Below are positions 7,884-18,904 of a stretch of 45,567 nucleotides of DNA, piece by piece. Within the stretch, counting starts at the first letter, position 1, and each line of letters opens with the position of its first letter. Origin of the DNA: Actinomycetota bacterium (GTDB lineage Bacteria > Actinomycetota > Actinomycetes > Propionibacteriales > Propionibacteriaceae); contig JAIUOR010000009.1 of assembly GCA_020161795.1 (NCBI GenBank), positions 1 through 45,567 of the forward strand, given 5' to 3'. The translations under genes were made by a program, and so were the position numbers. Below the pieces are notes generated by a model. That model was given only the letters and a program-made list of their open reading frames with translations. It ran no database searches and had not been told where the DNA came from.

Positions 7884-9650
7884 TCAGGACGCAGCGAGCC
7901 AGCGGCGGGCCAGGGCGATCCTGGCCTCGACCTGTTCGGTGGTGGCCTGCGCCAGGGGCGGTCCGCCCGCTTCCCGGCGCAGGCCCGCGTGGACGTGGCT
8001 GTGCGGCGTCCCCCTCACCCTCGCCAGTTGCGAGACCAGGGAGTTCAGCTCCTTGCGGCGGCCTTCCAGCGCACGGTGCAGGCTGACGGTCTCCGGGACG
8101 CGCTCGCGGCGCTCCTGGCGGACCCGGCGGGCGAGTTGACGGCGCTGCCGCTGAGCGAGCAACGACGCCACCTGATCGGGTTCCAGCAGGCCGGGCAAAC
8201 CCAGGTAGTCGGCCTCGTCGAGGCTGGTCGGCTCGGCGAAGAGGCCGAACTGGCGATCCTCGAACAGCACGTGGTCGAAGACCGCCTGCGATTCCAGCGC
8301 CTCGAACCGGCCGTCGTCGAGATCGGCGGTGTCGCGGCTGCGGTTCGCCTCGGCGAGCAGCGCCTCCTCAGGTGCCCACAGATCGCCCTCGTCGTGCTTG
8401 GGACGACCCAGGATGTGATCGCGCTGCCGCTCCAGCGCGCCGGCATGAGCCAGCAGGATCGGGACGGTGGGCAGGAATACGGTCGCCAGCTCACCGCGTC
8501 GGCGGCTGCGGACGAAGCGTCCCACCGCCTGGGCGAAGAACAGCGGCGTGGCGATCGCGGTGGCGTACACCCCGACCGCCAGGCGCGGGACGTCCACCCC
8601 TTCGGAGACCATCCGCACCGCCACCATCCAGCGCTGCTGCGAGCCTGAGAACTCCTCGATCCGGCGGCTGGCGCCGGCATCGTCGGAGAGCACCACCGTG
8701 GCCTTCTCGCCGCTGATCGTCTCGAGTGCCCGCGCATAGGCGCGGGCCTGTTGTTGATCGGTGGCGATCACCAGCCCTCCGGCGTCCGGGATGTGCCGGC
8801 GCACCTCGGTGAGCCGCTTGTCGGCCGAGGCCAGGACGGCGGCGATCCAATCCCCCTTGGGATCCAGCGCGGTGCGCCAGGCCTGGGCGGTGATGTCGTT
8901 GGTGAGCGGCTCCCCCAGCCCGGCCGCGAGTTCGTCCCCGGCCTTGGTCCGCCACCGCATCCCACCGCCGTAGGCCATGAACACCACCGGACGCACCACG
9001 TGGTCGCGCAGCGCCTCGGCATAGCCGTAGGTGTAGTCGGCCACCGAACGGCGGGTGCCGTCCGCCTCCTCGGCGTAGTGGACGAACGGGATCGGCGTGG
9101 CGTCGGAGCGGAACGGCGTACCGGTCAGCCCCAGCCGCCGCGTGGCCAGCGCGAAGGAGGAGGCCACCGCCTCACCCCAGCTGAGGTTGTCGCCGGCGTG
9201 GTGGATCTCGTCGAAGATCACCAGCGTCCGGGCCCGGACGGTCAGCGCCTCCCAGGCGAACGGGCGGACTGCCACGCCGGCATAGGTGACCACCATCCCG
9301 TGGTACTGCCGCGACCGGCCCTTGCGAGAACCGCCCAGGCCGGGATCGAGCTGGATGCCGGCCTTCGCGGCCGCCTCCGCCCACTGCACCTTCAGGTGCT
9401 CGGTGGGCGCCACCACGATCACCTGCTCGACCCGGCGATCGGCCAGCAGTTCGGAGGCCGCCCGCAGCGCGAAGGTGGTCTTGCCGGCCCCCGGCGTGGC
9501 GACGGCCAGGAAGTCCTGGGCATCCAGTTCCCGGTAGCGGGCGAGCGCCTCCTCCTGCCAGGCGCGCAGCCGGGATGCCGTCCCCCAGGCCGCCCGCCCC
9601 GGAAAGGCCGGGGAGAGCTGCCAACTGGGGTGGGCGGAGATTTCGGACAT
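7884..9650 (-). CDS. SF2 DEAD/DEAH-box helicase
   Basis: A 588-residue superfamily 2 helicase of the UvsW/RAD25-like type. Visible motifs are Walker A TPGAGKTT (near 52-59), VVAPTEHLKVQW (Ia), IFDEIHH (Walker B, near 145-151), GLTGTPFR (III, near 175-181), and in the second RecA domain SEGVDVPRL and QAVGRFVRSRRRGE (VI). The last ~150 residues are charged, helical and unassigned. Conserved actinobacterial proteins of this type are annotated as DEAD/DEAH helicases without a settled role; DNA repair or RNA processing are both possible. It is convergent with the Nudix-HAD gene (22-bp gap) and divergent from the RIO kinase leader. Confidence 0.88.
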   Translation of the reverse strand: MSEISAHPSWQLSPAFPGRAAWGTASRLRAWQEEALARYRELDAQDFLAVATPGAGKTTFALRAASELLADRRVEQVIVVAPTEHLKVQWAEAAAKAGIQLDPGLGGSRKGRSRQYHGMVVTYAGVAVRPFAWEALTVRARTLVIFDEIHHAGDNLSWGEAVASSFALATRRLGLTGTPFRSDATPIPFVHYAEEADGTRRSVADYTYGYAEALRDHVVRPVVFMAYGGGMRWRTKAGDELAAGLGEPLTNDITAQAWRTALDPKGDWIAAVLASADKRLTEVRRHIPDAGGLVIATDQQQARAYARALETISGEKATVVLSDDAGASRRIEEFSGSQQRWMVAVRMVSEGVDVPRLAVGVYATAIATPLFFAQAVGRFVRSRRRGELATVFLPTVPILLAHAGALERQRDHILGRPKHDEGDLWAPEEALLAEANRSRDTADLDDGRFEALESQAVFDHVLFEDRQFGLFAEPTSLDEADYLGLPGLLEPDQVASLLAQRQRRQLARRVRQERRERVPETVSLHRALEGRRKELNSLVSQLARVRGTPHSHVHAGLRREAGGPPLAQATTEQVEARIALARRWLAAS

Positions 9651-9740
9651 GGGCGACCGACACTAGTACCCGGTCTGCGGATCGAGCCGACGGCACGCCG
9701 GGCAAGCCATCGACGACGACCCGCGACGGCGGAGCAGGTG

Positions 9741-9746
9741 TAGAGT
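9741..9746 (+). promoter_or_regulatory. Probable -10 element for the leader peptide and RIO kinase transcript
   Basis: TAGAGT lies 39 bases upstream of the leader-peptide ATG. Transcription from about 9753 would give a leadered mRNA carrying the short reading frame and both hairpins. No good -35 hexamer is visible. Confidence 0.4.
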
Positions 9747-9785
9747 GCTCTCGCGCGTAATGCCGGATGGAAGGGAGGTAGCCCG

Positions 9786-9845
9786 ATGTCAATCGCTGTC
9801 TGTGGGCTGTCCACCGCCCATCCACGTGAGGCACTCGCCGGCTGA
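9786..9845 (+). CDS. 19-residue leader peptide upstream of the RIO kinase
   Basis: A short reading frame, ATG to TGA, encodes MSIAVCGLSTAHPREALAG. It is preceded by GGAAGGGAGG, the strongest Shine-Dalgarno sequence noticed in the window, eight or so bases before the ATG. Its last codons and stop (9830-9845) form the 5' arm and loop of a hairpin that competes with a second hairpin covering the ribosome binding site of the next gene. This layout matches leader peptides that control translation by ribosome stalling. The sensed condition cannot be told from sequence; one Cys codon and the HPRE segment are candidate stall points. I do not recognise the peptide from a characterised system. Confidence 0.6.
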   Translation: MSIAVCGLSTAHPREALAG

Positions 9846-9883
9846 CGCCCCAACCGGGTGCCTCCTCCATCAGGAGAACACCC
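9830..9883 (+). promoter_or_regulatory. Two mutually exclusive hairpins (putative translational attenuator)
   Basis: Hairpin A pairs GGCAC (9830-9834) and CCGG (9838-9841) with CCGG (9854-9857) and GTGCC (9858-9862). Hairpin B pairs GGGTG (9856-9860) and CTCCT (9862-9866) with AGGAG (9872-9876) and CACCC (9879-9883). They share 9856-9862, so only one can form. B hides the AGGAG ribosome binding site and abuts the TTG start at 9884. A ribosome finishing the leader peptide would cover the 5' arm of A and favour B (off); a ribosome stalled earlier would let A form (on). This is inferred from base pairing only. Confidence 0.6.
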
Positions 9884-10741
9884 TTGTCACACTCTTCTTC
9901 GTCGTTCAACTGGGACGACCTCACCTACCATGCCTTCTCCGACGAACTCGCCGGCAACCAGCGCTGGTCGACCTGGGACCAGACCGAACGGCTGAACCGC
10001 GGTCCACAGCCCTGGCCCAGCTGGCTGGTCACCTCCTCGGCCGCGGTCGACACCGATCTCGGCATCCTCAAGACCGGCAAGGAAGCCGACGTGTTCCTGG
10101 TCGAACGCGCCGTCCCCGACGACGCCGGGCAGGCCTGCCTGCTGGCGGCCAAGCGATACCGCACGACGGATCACCGCCTCTTCCACCGCGACTCCGGCTA
10201 CACCGACGGACGTCAGGTGCGCAGCAGCGTCGCAACCCGGGCGATGGCCGACCGTAGATCGGCCTACGGCCGGCAGATTCGCAGCGAGCTGTGGGTCAAC
10301 GCCGAGTGGGACTCGCTGAAGCGGTTGTTCGAGGCGGGTGTTCCGGTGCCCTACCCGGTGCAGCTGGAGGGCACCGAGATCCTCATGGAGTTCATCTCGG
10401 ACGGGGAGGCCGCCGCACCGCGGCTGCAACAGCTCCGGCCACCAGCCGAGCAGCTTCAGTCCCTCTTCGATCAACTGCTCGCCGCGATGCGGACGATGAC
10501 CGGGCTCGGCCTGGTGCACGGCGACCTCAGCCCGTACAACACTCTGGCAGCAGACGCCGGCACCCACGCCCCAGGGCTCGTCATCATCGACGTGCCGCAA
10601 CTGGTGGATCTCGTCGCCAACCCGAACGCGGTGGAGTTCCTGCACCGGGACTGCACCAATATGGCGACCTGGTTCAGCTCCCGGGGCCTCCCGACCGATC
10701 CGGACGAGCTACTGGCCGATCTGCTCGGCCACGCCTGGTGA
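9884..10741 (+). CDS. RIO-type serine protein kinase
   Basis: A 285-residue RIO1-family atypical kinase. Visible features are the nucleotide loop LKTGKEADVFLVER (62-75), the ATP-binding Lys90 in LAAKRYR, the RIO flexible-loop region (95-130), the catalytic HGDLSPYN with Asp214, the metal-binding IIDVPQ with Asp236, and the C-terminal NAVEFLHRDCTNMATWF typical of RIO kinases. In eukaryotes and archaea RIO proteins act in small-ribosomal-subunit maturation; the bacterial role is little known. The start is TTG 9884, seven bases after AGGAG, and that site is sequestered in hairpin B. The 3' end overlaps the convergent VanZ-like gene by 68 bp. Confidence 0.9.
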   Translation: MSHSSSSFNWDDLTYHAFSDELAGNQRWSTWDQTERLNRGPQPWPSWLVTSSAAVDTDLGILKTGKEADVFLVERAVPDDAGQACLLAAKRYRTTDHRLFHRDSGYTDGRQVRSSVATRAMADRRSAYGRQIRSELWVNAEWDSLKRLFEAGVPVPYPVQLEGTEILMEFISDGEAAAPRLQQLRPPAEQLQSLFDQLLAAMRTMTGLGLVHGDLSPYNTLAADAGTHAPGLVIIDVPQLVDLVANPNAVEFLHRDCTNMATWFSSRGLPTDPDELLADLLGHAW

Positions 10742-11063
10742 GCAGCAGGGCCACCGCCAGTGCGATGCCGGCCAGGTCGGCCAGCAGATCGAGCGGATCG
10801 CCGGAGCGGTGCGGCAGGAACCAGTGCTGGATCAGCTCGCTGACCACGGCATGGGCAGCGAAGACCCCGGCGATCAGCCAGACCCGCCCGGTGAGCCGGC
10901 CCAACAGCCAGACCGGGAGGGCGAAGAGCAGGACGTGGGCCACCTTGTCGGCGCCGGGCAGCTCGAAACCCGGTTCGGGCGAGCCCGGCAGGTAGAGCGC
11001 CACCAGGTGGACGAGCACCGCCGCGACCGACAGTCCCCTCAGGAGCCGACGATGCTCAGCCAC
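10674..11063 (-). CDS. VanZ-like membrane protein
   Basis: A 129-residue protein with about four hydrophobic helices. Family motifs are ADKVAHVLLFALP in the middle and SELIQHWFLPHRSGDPLDLLADLAGIALA near the end, which match the VanZ family. VanZ gives low-level teicoplanin resistance in enterococci, but most chromosomal members have no proven function, so resistance should not be assumed. It starts four bases after the gatB stop and is probably the last gene of the gatCAB transcript. Its C-terminal ~20 codons are antisense to the end of the RIO kinase gene. Confidence 0.8.
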   Translation of the reverse strand: MAEHRRLLRGLSVAAVLVHLVALYLPGSPEPGFELPGADKVAHVLLFALPVWLLGRLTGRVWLIAGVFAAHAVVSELIQHWFLPHRSGDPLDLLADLAGIALAVALLLTRRGRADRPVARPDRSGGPGS

Positions 11064-11067
11064 GCGT

Positions 11068-12567
11068 TCAGACCTGGGCGAGCTTGGCCAGGATGAGTTC
11101 GCGGACCCGTCCGGCGTCGGCCTGGCCGCGCATCTCCTTCATGACGGCACCGATCAGGGCACCGGCGGCCTGCACCTTGCCCTCCCGGATGCGGTCGGCG
11201 ACATCGGGGTTGGCTTCGATCGCCCGCTCGACGGCTGCGGCCAACGCACCGTCGTCGGAGACCACGGCCAGCCCGCGCGCCTCGACCACCTCGGCGGGTT
11301 CGCCCTCGCCGGCCAGCACGCCGTCGATCACCTGACGGGCCAGCTTGTCGTTGAGGGTTCCGGCGTCCACCAGCGCCTGCAGCGCCGCGACCTGGACGGG
11401 CGTGATCGCCAGCTCGTCCAGCTCGAGGCCGGCCTCGTTGGCGCGACGGGTGAGCTCGGTCGTCCACCACTTCCGCGCGGGCTGCGCTGCGCAGCCGGCG
11501 GCGACCGTGGCGTCGATCAGGTCGAGGCCGCCGCCGTTGACCACGTCCCGCATCTCCAGGTCGGTGAAGCCCCACTCGCCCTGCAGCCGGGCCTGGCGGG
11601 CGGCCGGCGGTTCCGGCAGGGTTGCCCGCAACTCCTCCACCCACCCGGCGCTGGGCGCCACCGGCACCAGATCCGGCTCGGGGAAGTAGCGGTAGTCCTC
11701 GGCCTGCTCCTTGGAGCGTCCCGGCGAGGTGTAGGAACCGTCCTCGTGCCAGTGCCTGGTCTCCTGGTGGACCCGTCCGCCGGAGGCCAGGATGGTCGCC
11801 TGGCGGCGGATCTCGTAGGTGAGCGCGGCCTCGATCGAGCGCAGCGAGTTGACGTTCTTGGTCTCGGTGCGCAGCCCGAGTTCCGAGGATCCCTTGGGCA
11901 TCAGCGACACGTTCGCGTCGCAGCGCAGCGAGCCCTGCTCCATCCGCACGTCGGAGACGTCCAGCGCCCGCATCAGGTCGCGCAACAGGGCCACGTAGGC
12001 CTTGGCCACCTGCGGCGCCTTCGCCCCGGTGCCACGGACCGGCTTGGTCACGATCTCGATCAGCGGCACCCCGGCACGGTTGTAGTCCACCAGCGAGTAG
12101 TCGGCGCCCTGGATGCGGCCGGTGGAGCCGCCGACGTGCAGCAGCTTGCCGGCGTCCTCCTCCATGTGGGCGCGCTCGATCGGGATCTGGTAGGTCTCGC
12201 CGTCCACCTCGACGTCGACTCCGCCCTCGAAGGCGATCGGCTCGTCGTACTGCGAGGTCTGGAAGTCCTTGGTCATGTCCGGGTAGAAGTAATTCTTCCG
12301 GGCGAACCGGCACCAGCCGGCGATCTCGCAGTTCAGCGCGAGCCCGATCCGGATAGCGGACTCGATCGCCTTGGCGTTCACCACCGGCAGCGAGCCGGGC
12401 AGGCCCAGGCAGACCGGGCAGGTCTGCGAGTTCGGGGCACCGCCGAACGCGGTCGAGCAGCCGCAGAACATCTTGGACGCGGTGTTCAGCTCGACATGCA
12501 CCTCCAGCCCCAGGACGGGGTCGAACAGCTCCAGCGCCGCGTCGTAGGACATCAGCTCATCGCTCAT
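11068..12567 (-). CDS. gatB: Aspartyl/glutamyl-tRNA amidotransferase subunit B
   Basis: A 499-residue GatB, the kinase and tRNA-binding subunit of GatCAB, which amidates Glu-tRNA(Gln) and/or Asp-tRNA(Asn). Features are [11 protein letters not shown], the zinc-site cysteines in [57 protein letters not shown], and [14 protein letters not shown]. The C-terminal YqeY-like tRNA-binding tail is intact ([19 protein letters not shown]). Length is normal. Its ATG overlaps the gatA stop by four bases. Confidence 0.97.
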   Translation of the reverse strand: MSDELMSYDAALELFDPVLGLEVHVELNTASKMFCGCSTAFGGAPNSQTCPVCLGLPGSLPVVNAKAIESAIRIGLALNCEIAGWCRFARKNYFYPDMTKDFQTSQYDEPIAFEGGVDVEVDGETYQIPIERAHMEEDAGKLLHVGGSTGRIQGADYSLVDYNRAGVPLIEIVTKPVRGTGAKAPQVAKAYVALLRDLMRALDVSDVRMEQGSLRCDANVSLMPKGSSELGLRTETKNVNSLRSIEAALTYEIRRQATILASGGRVHQETRHWHEDGSYTSPGRSKEQAEDYRYFPEPDLVPVAPSAGWVEELRATLPEPPAARQARLQGEWGFTDLEMRDVVNGGGLDLIDATVAAGCAAQPARKWWTTELTRRANEAGLELDELAITPVQVAALQALVDAGTLNDKLARQVIDGVLAGEGEPAEVVEARGLAVVSDDGALAAAVERAIEANPDVADRIREGKVQAAGALIGAVMKEMRGQADAGRVRELILAKLAQV

Positions 12568-14069
12568 GCGGACACCTCCCTACTGGCCAGCTGGTCGATC
12601 AGCAGCCCGCCCCAGCGGCGTCCCAGTTCCGCCTCCAGCGCGGCGCCGACCAGGTACACCCGGTCGTCGGCCAGCGCCGGCGCCATCACCTGGAAGCCGA
12701 CCGGCAGTCCGTCGTCCGGGCTGAGCCCGCAGGGGAAGGATCCCGCCGCATTGCCCGCCATGTTGGACGGGATCGTGCACAGATCGGCCTTGTACATGGC
12801 CAGCGGGTCGTCGATCCGCTCGCCGAGCCCGAAGGCGGTGGTGGGGGTGGAGGGCGAGACCAGCACGTCCACCTGCTCGAAGGCCGCCTCGAAGTCGCGG
12901 ACGATCAGGGTGCGCACCTTCTGGGCCGAGCCGTAGTAGGCGTCGTAGTAGCCCGAGCTGAGGGCGTAGGTGCCCAGGATGATCCGGCGCTTCACCTCCG
13001 CGCCGAAACCGGCGCCGCGGGTGAGGCTCATCACCTCCTCCGCGCTGCGTTCGCCGTCGTCGCCGACCCGCAGTCCGTACCGCATCGCGTCGAACCGGGC
13101 CAGGTTGGAGGAGACCTCGGCGGGCATGATCAGGTAGTAGGTGGCCAGCGCGTAGTCGAAGTGCGGGCAGGAGACCTCGACGATCTCGGCGCCCAGCCCC
13201 TCCAGGACGGACAGGGCCTCGCGGAACCGCTGCTCGACGCCGGGCTGGTAGCCCTCCCCGCCGAACTCCTTCACCACGCCGATCCTCAGGCCCTTCACGT
13301 CGGCCCGCCGGGCGGCGCCGACGACGTCGGGCACGGCCGCGTTGATCGAGGTGGAATCCCGCGGATCCCAGCCGGCGATGACGCGATGCAGCAGGGCGGC
13401 GTCCAGCACGGTCCGGGCGCACGGGCCGGGGGTGTCCAGCGAGGAGGCCATCGCGATCACCCCGTAGCGGGAGGTGGCCCCGTAGGTGGGCTTCACCCCG
13501 ACCGTCCCGGTGACCGAGGCCGGCTGCCGGATCGAGCCGCCGGTGTCGGTGCCCAGCGCCAGTGGCGCCTCGAAGGCGGCCAGCGCGGCGGCCGAACCGC
13601 CGCCGGAGCCGCCGGGGATCCGGGTCCGATCCCAGGGATTGCGGGTGGGCCCGTAGCCCGAGCTCTCGGTGGAGGAGCCCATCGCGAACTCGTCGAGATT
13701 GGTCTTGCCCAGCACCACCAGGCCCGCGTCCAGCACCCGCTCGGTGAGCGTGGCGTTGTACGGCGGCCGCCAGCCCTCCAGGATGCGCGAGCCCGCCGTA
13801 GTGGGCAGACCGGTGTAGCAGAACAAGTCCTTGACCGCGATCGGGATCCCCGCCAGCTCATCGAGCTCCTCGCCGGCCGCCCGCCGGTCGTCGAGCGCCT
13901 CGGCCGTGGCCAGCGCCCGCTCGGAATCGACGGCCAGGAAGGAGTGGATGTCCCCGTCCACCGCGGCGATCCGGTCGAGGTGGGCCGCTGTGATCTCCCG
14001 CGCGGAAACCTCGCCGGCTCGCAGCATCTGGGAGAGTTCGGACGCGGTCAGCATCAGCAGCGGGTTCAT
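12564..14069 (-). CDS. gatA: Aspartyl/glutamyl-tRNA amidotransferase subunit A
   Basis: A 501-residue amidase-signature protein that releases ammonia from glutamine for GatB. The Ser-cisSer-Lys triad is visible: Lys80 in PIAVKDLF, Ser155 in [13 protein letters not shown] and the nucleophile Ser179 in [13 protein letters not shown]. The length fits GatA. The gene overlaps both gatC and gatB by ATGA junctions, so the three subunits are coupled and probably made in equal amounts. Confidence 0.97.
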   Translation of the reverse strand: MNPLLMLTASELSQMLRAGEVSAREITAAHLDRIAAVDGDIHSFLAVDSERALATAEALDDRRAAGEELDELAGIPIAVKDLFCYTGLPTTAGSRILEGWRPPYNATLTERVLDAGLVVLGKTNLDEFAMGSSTESSGYGPTRNPWDRTRIPGGSGGGSAAALAAFEAPLALGTDTGGSIRQPASVTGTVGVKPTYGATSRYGVIAMASSLDTPGPCARTVLDAALLHRVIAGWDPRDSTSINAAVPDVVGAARRADVKGLRIGVVKEFGGEGYQPGVEQRFREALSVLEGLGAEIVEVSCPHFDYALATYYLIMPAEVSSNLARFDAMRYGLRVGDDGERSAEEVMSLTRGAGFGAEVKRRIILGTYALSSGYYDAYYGSAQKVRTLIVRDFEAAFEQVDVLVSPSTPTTAFGLGERIDDPLAMYKADLCTIPSNMAGNAAGSFPCGLSPDDGLPVGFQVMAPALADDRVYLVGAALEAELGRRWGGLLIDQLASREVSA

Positions 14070-14362
14070 GCCTGCTCCCCTAGGATCCGCGGCACCCGGA
14101 ACCGGTCGTCCTCCGCGGCCGGCGCCGCGGCCAGCACGTCCGCCACCGGCAGCGACCCGGTCACCTCGTCGGCCCGGAAGACGTTCGTCAGCGGCAGGGC
14201 GTGGGAGGTGGGCGGCACGTCGCCAGCCGCCACCTCGGTCACGCGGGCGACCGACTCCAGGATCACCTCCAGCTGCGGGGCGAGCTGGGCGAGTTCGTCC
14301 GGGGTCATGCTGATGCGGGCCAGCTCGGCGAGTCGGCCCACCTCGGCGGGTGTGATTGCCAC
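14066..14362 (-). CDS. gatC: Aspartyl/glutamyl-tRNA amidotransferase subunit C
   Basis: A 98-residue GatC, the small belt-like subunit that holds GatA and GatB together. The N-terminal [29 protein letters not shown] is typical, as is [11 protein letters not shown]-like [11 protein letters not shown] near the middle. It starts with GTG at 14362 behind AGGAG (six-base spacing). It is the first gene of gatC-gatA-gatB-vanZ-like and is divergent from the ACT-domain gene. Confidence 0.95.
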   Translation of the reverse strand: MAITPAEVGRLAELARISMTPDELAQLAPQLEVILESVARVTEVAAGDVPPTSHALPLTNVFRADEVTGSLPVADVLAAAPAAEDDRFRVPRILGEQA

Positions 14363-14398
14363 GTTCGGCTCCTGTTCGGGGATCGCATCCGAGCGCTC

Positions 14399-14404
14399 AC
14401 TCTA
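14399..14404 (-). promoter_or_regulatory. Probable -10 element for gatCAB
   Basis: On the minus strand this reads TAGAGT, 36 bases upstream of the gatC GTG. Unlike most promoters here, it would give an mRNA with a leader and a real Shine-Dalgarno site (AGGAG). Confidence 0.4.
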
Positions 14405-14500
14405 CGGGGGTCGACCCACTCGGCTCGAACCCGGCTCAGATCGACCGGCGACGTCCGCATCCCGCCGCTCCGGCGTGACATGCCCGTAACAGAACTGGGT

Positions 14501-14506
14501 CACACT
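14501..14506 (+). promoter_or_regulatory. -10-like element before the ACT-domain gene
   Basis: CACACT ends six bases before GTG 14513, the leaderless spacing of this window. It supports that start over the upstream in-frame ATG at 14480. Confidence 0.4.
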
Positions 14507-14512
14507 GGAGTT

Positions 14513-15133
14513 GTGTTCCTCCTGCGCCTCGCCCTGCCCGACCGGCCCGGATCCCTCGGAGCGGTCGCCACCGCCATGGGAACCGTCGGTGCCGACATCA
14601 ACGCAGTCGAGATCGTGGAGAAGTACGAGGGCTACGCGGTCGACGACTTCATGGTGGAACTGCCCAGCGGGGTGCCGGCCGATTCGCTGGTCACCGCGTG
14701 CACCTCGGTTCCGGGCGTCGAGATGCTGTGGCTCTCGCACTATCCCGAACGATGGGGGCTGCAGGCCGACGTCGACGTGCTCAACCACATGACGGAGAAC
14801 CCCGGACGGGCCGAGGAGATCCTCACCCTCGAATCGCCGCAGGTGTTCCGCGTCACCTGGGCCGCCCTGATCGACCGGGACGCCCGGCAACTCAAGATGA
14901 AGACCGACCTCGCACCCGATCTCGACGAGGCAGGGGTAGCCGTGCTCGGGCCGCTGCACGAGGTGCGCAGCGACGAACTGCCCCATGAGTGGCTGCCAGG
15001 CTGGACGGACACCCTGATCGCAGTGGCGCCCTTCCGCGGCTCGACGAGCATCGTGCTGGCCCGGCGCGGTGGGCCGGAGTTCCTGCCCTCCGAACTGGCC
15101 AGGCTGGGCCATCTCGCCGCGCTGGCGACCTGA
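14513..15133 (+). CDS. ACT-domain amino-acid-binding protein
   Basis: A 206-residue protein with an N-terminal ACT domain: FLLRLALPDRPGSLGAVATAMGTVGADINAVEIVEK, where the PDRPGSLG turn is the usual ligand-binding site. The middle (~85-120) and C-terminal half (residues to 200) show a GAF-like pattern but no catalytic motif, so it is probably a regulatory protein that senses an amino acid. Similar stand-alone proteins are common near gatCAB in actinobacteria. GTG 14513 is chosen because a -10 element precedes it by six bases and homologues begin at this LLR segment; ATG 14480 would add 11 residues. Confidence 0.75.
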   Translation: MFLLRLALPDRPGSLGAVATAMGTVGADINAVEIVEKYEGYAVDDFMVELPSGVPADSLVTACTSVPGVEMLWLSHYPERWGLQADVDVLNHMTENPGRAEEILTLESPQVFRVTWAALIDRDARQLKMKTDLAPDLDEAGVAVLGPLHEVRSDELPHEWLPGWTDTLIAVAPFRGSTSIVLARRGGPEFLPSELARLGHLAALAT

Positions 15134-15169
15134 GGTTCCCGCGCCCGGATTCTCGCCGACGGCCTCCGC

Positions 15170-15370
15170 TCAGCGGAGCAGGGTGTACATCCAGTAGCCG
15201 TAGCCGACGATCGCCGCCGCCACGCCCACCACGAGCAGGCTCACCCACCAGCGCATCCGGCGCTTGGCCCGGGTGGCAGGCACCTCCAGCGGCCCCCACT
15301 CGCCGATCCGCGGCATCACCCGCGGCGGCGCACCCTCATTGAGGTTGAGGTTGGAGTTCAGGCCGTCCAT
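15170..15370 (-). CDS. Small single-pass membrane protein, unknown function
   Basis: A 66-residue product (MDGLNSNLNLNEG... start). The N-terminal ~40 residues are polar, then RAKRRMRW precedes one strong transmembrane helix (WWVSLLVVGVAAAIVGYGYWMY) that ends almost at the C-terminus, so the N-terminus is probably cytoplasmic. An in-frame ATG at 15397 would add nine residues; I prefer 15370 because CAGACT lies seven bases upstream on this strand, matching leaderless starts here. It lies directly downstream of ligA. No family was recognised. Confidence 0.6.
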   Translation of the reverse strand: MDGLNSNLNLNEGAPPRVMPRIGEWGPLEVPATRAKRRMRWWVSLLVVGVAAAIVGYGYWMYTLLR

Positions 15371-15410
15371 GGCGTCCAGTCTGCCAGAGGGTGCCATGCC
15401 CCCAGCCGGC

Positions 15411-17840
<2,430 letters not shown>

Positions 17841-17851
17841 TCACCGCGGAT

Positions 17852-18847
17852 TCACTCCTCGGCGGCGTCCAGCGCACCGGCGATGGCGAGGTGGGCGTCC
17901 GCCTCCGGATCCCCCAGCCGCTTCAGCGCGCGGCCCAGCAGGCCATGCAGGTAGGCGTCACCGGGATACTGCGCGACCAGCCTCTCCAACTTCTCCCGCG
18001 CCGGACGAAGGCTGGCCGAGGCCAGCAGCGCCCGAGCGGCCAGGATCTCCAGATTCGGATCGTCGTCGTGCTCCGGACGCAGCGGAGCCAGCACGTACAG
18101 GCAGCCGAGCGGATCCCGGCGATCCAGCAGGGCTTCGGCCAGCCGGAGCCTGCGCACCTCTGCCGGCCAGGGGCGCGCCGGCTCCCGCTCCGCTCGGAGA
18201 TGGGCGAGGATCGTCTCCACCGGCTGTGCCCCGACCAGCGCTGCCCCGTCGACGACGAAGGTCGGCGAGGATGCGATGTCCGCGGCGCGTCCGGTCCAGT
18301 ACGCCTCCCGGGTCGTCCGCTCACTGGGGTCGGCCGGGTCGAATCCGGCCTCCAGATAGGCCAGCGCGTGCTCCGTCCCTGCCACCGGAACCGGTGACGG
18401 CAGTCCGTACCGGTCGGCGATCCCACCGAGCAGGTCGATCCGGTTGACGTCCTCGCCGGCGAAGTGCGCGGCCATGATCGCCTCGACCACCGCCGACTGC
18501 ACGTCCGGACCGGCGTCGCCGGCCGCCTGGATCAGCCGGTGGGCTGCCCAGGTCGACGTCCGATAGCGCGGATCGGGAGTGGGCAGGCCCTCGGCGTTCG
18601 CCAACTGCGCGACGCGATGCTTGGTCAGGTCGAGGCTGAAACCGGGCACGGACTGCAGTTGCGCAGCTTCGGCCTCGGGCTGGTCGGCCAGCGGCACCGA
18701 GACCGCGGGCGCGGTGGGATCCAGCAGGTAGGGCCGCCACACCACGATCGCCTCGGGGTCGCCGAGTTCGGCCAGGGCGGCCTCCAGGCGCCGCTTCCCG
18801 GCGTGTGCCCAGGGGCACACCACATCGATGTAGACCTCGATCAGCAT
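17852..18847 (-). CDS. DsbA/FrnE-like thioredoxin-fold protein fused to TPR repeats
   Basis: A 331-residue fusion. Residues 1-~215 follow the FrnE-type DsbA family: EVYIDVVCPWAHAGKRRLEAAL at the start, FAGEDVN..., and the cis-Pro region SSPTFVVDGAALVGAQPVETIL. The usual CxxC (CPWC) is CPWA here, so a disulfide oxidoreductase cycle is unlikely unless it works through one cysteine. Residues ~225-331 form helical TPR-like repeats (RLAEALLDRRDPLGCLYVLAPL, EILAARALLASASLRPAREKLERLV, YLHGLLGRALKRLGDPEADAHL). The layout resembles YbbN-like holdases built on the thioredoxin fold. No signal peptide is present, so it is cytoplasmic. TACCCT precedes the ATG by six bases. Confidence 0.8.
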   Translation of the reverse strand: MLIEVYIDVVCPWAHAGKRRLEAALAELGDPEAIVVWRPYLLDPTAPAVSVPLADQPEAEAAQLQSVPGFSLDLTKHRVAQLANAEGLPTPDPRYRTSTWAAHRLIQAAGDAGPDVQSAVVEAIMAAHFAGEDVNRIDLLGGIADRYGLPSPVPVAGTEHALAYLEAGFDPADPSERTTREAYWTGRAADIASSPTFVVDGAALVGAQPVETILAHLRAEREPARPWPAEVRRLRLAEALLDRRDPLGCLYVLAPLRPEHDDDPNLEILAARALLASASLRPAREKLERLVAQYPGDAYLHGLLGRALKRLGDPEADAHLAIAGALDAAEE

Positions 18848-18853
18848 CCGGTC

Positions 18854-18859
18854 AGGGTA
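18854..18859 (-). promoter_or_regulatory. -10 element of a leaderless promoter for the DsbA-TPR gene
   Basis: On the minus strand TACCCT lies exactly six bases before the ATG at 18847. Confidence 0.5.
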
Positions 18860-18904
18860 GCTCCCGGCGTCAAGCCGCTGCGGCGGCCTGACGCCGACGC
18901 CTTG

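Noticed and set aside
9745-10257. Plus-strand frame across the RIO kinase leader in another phase
   Set aside because: It becomes a basic low-complexity shadow of the kinase gene; the 9786-9845 frame has the strong ribosome binding site instead.
10674-11063. Calling the VanZ-like gene a glycopeptide-resistance gene
   Set aside because: No vanHAX genes are present, and it lies in a gatCAB transcript; chromosomal VanZ-family proteins are widespread.
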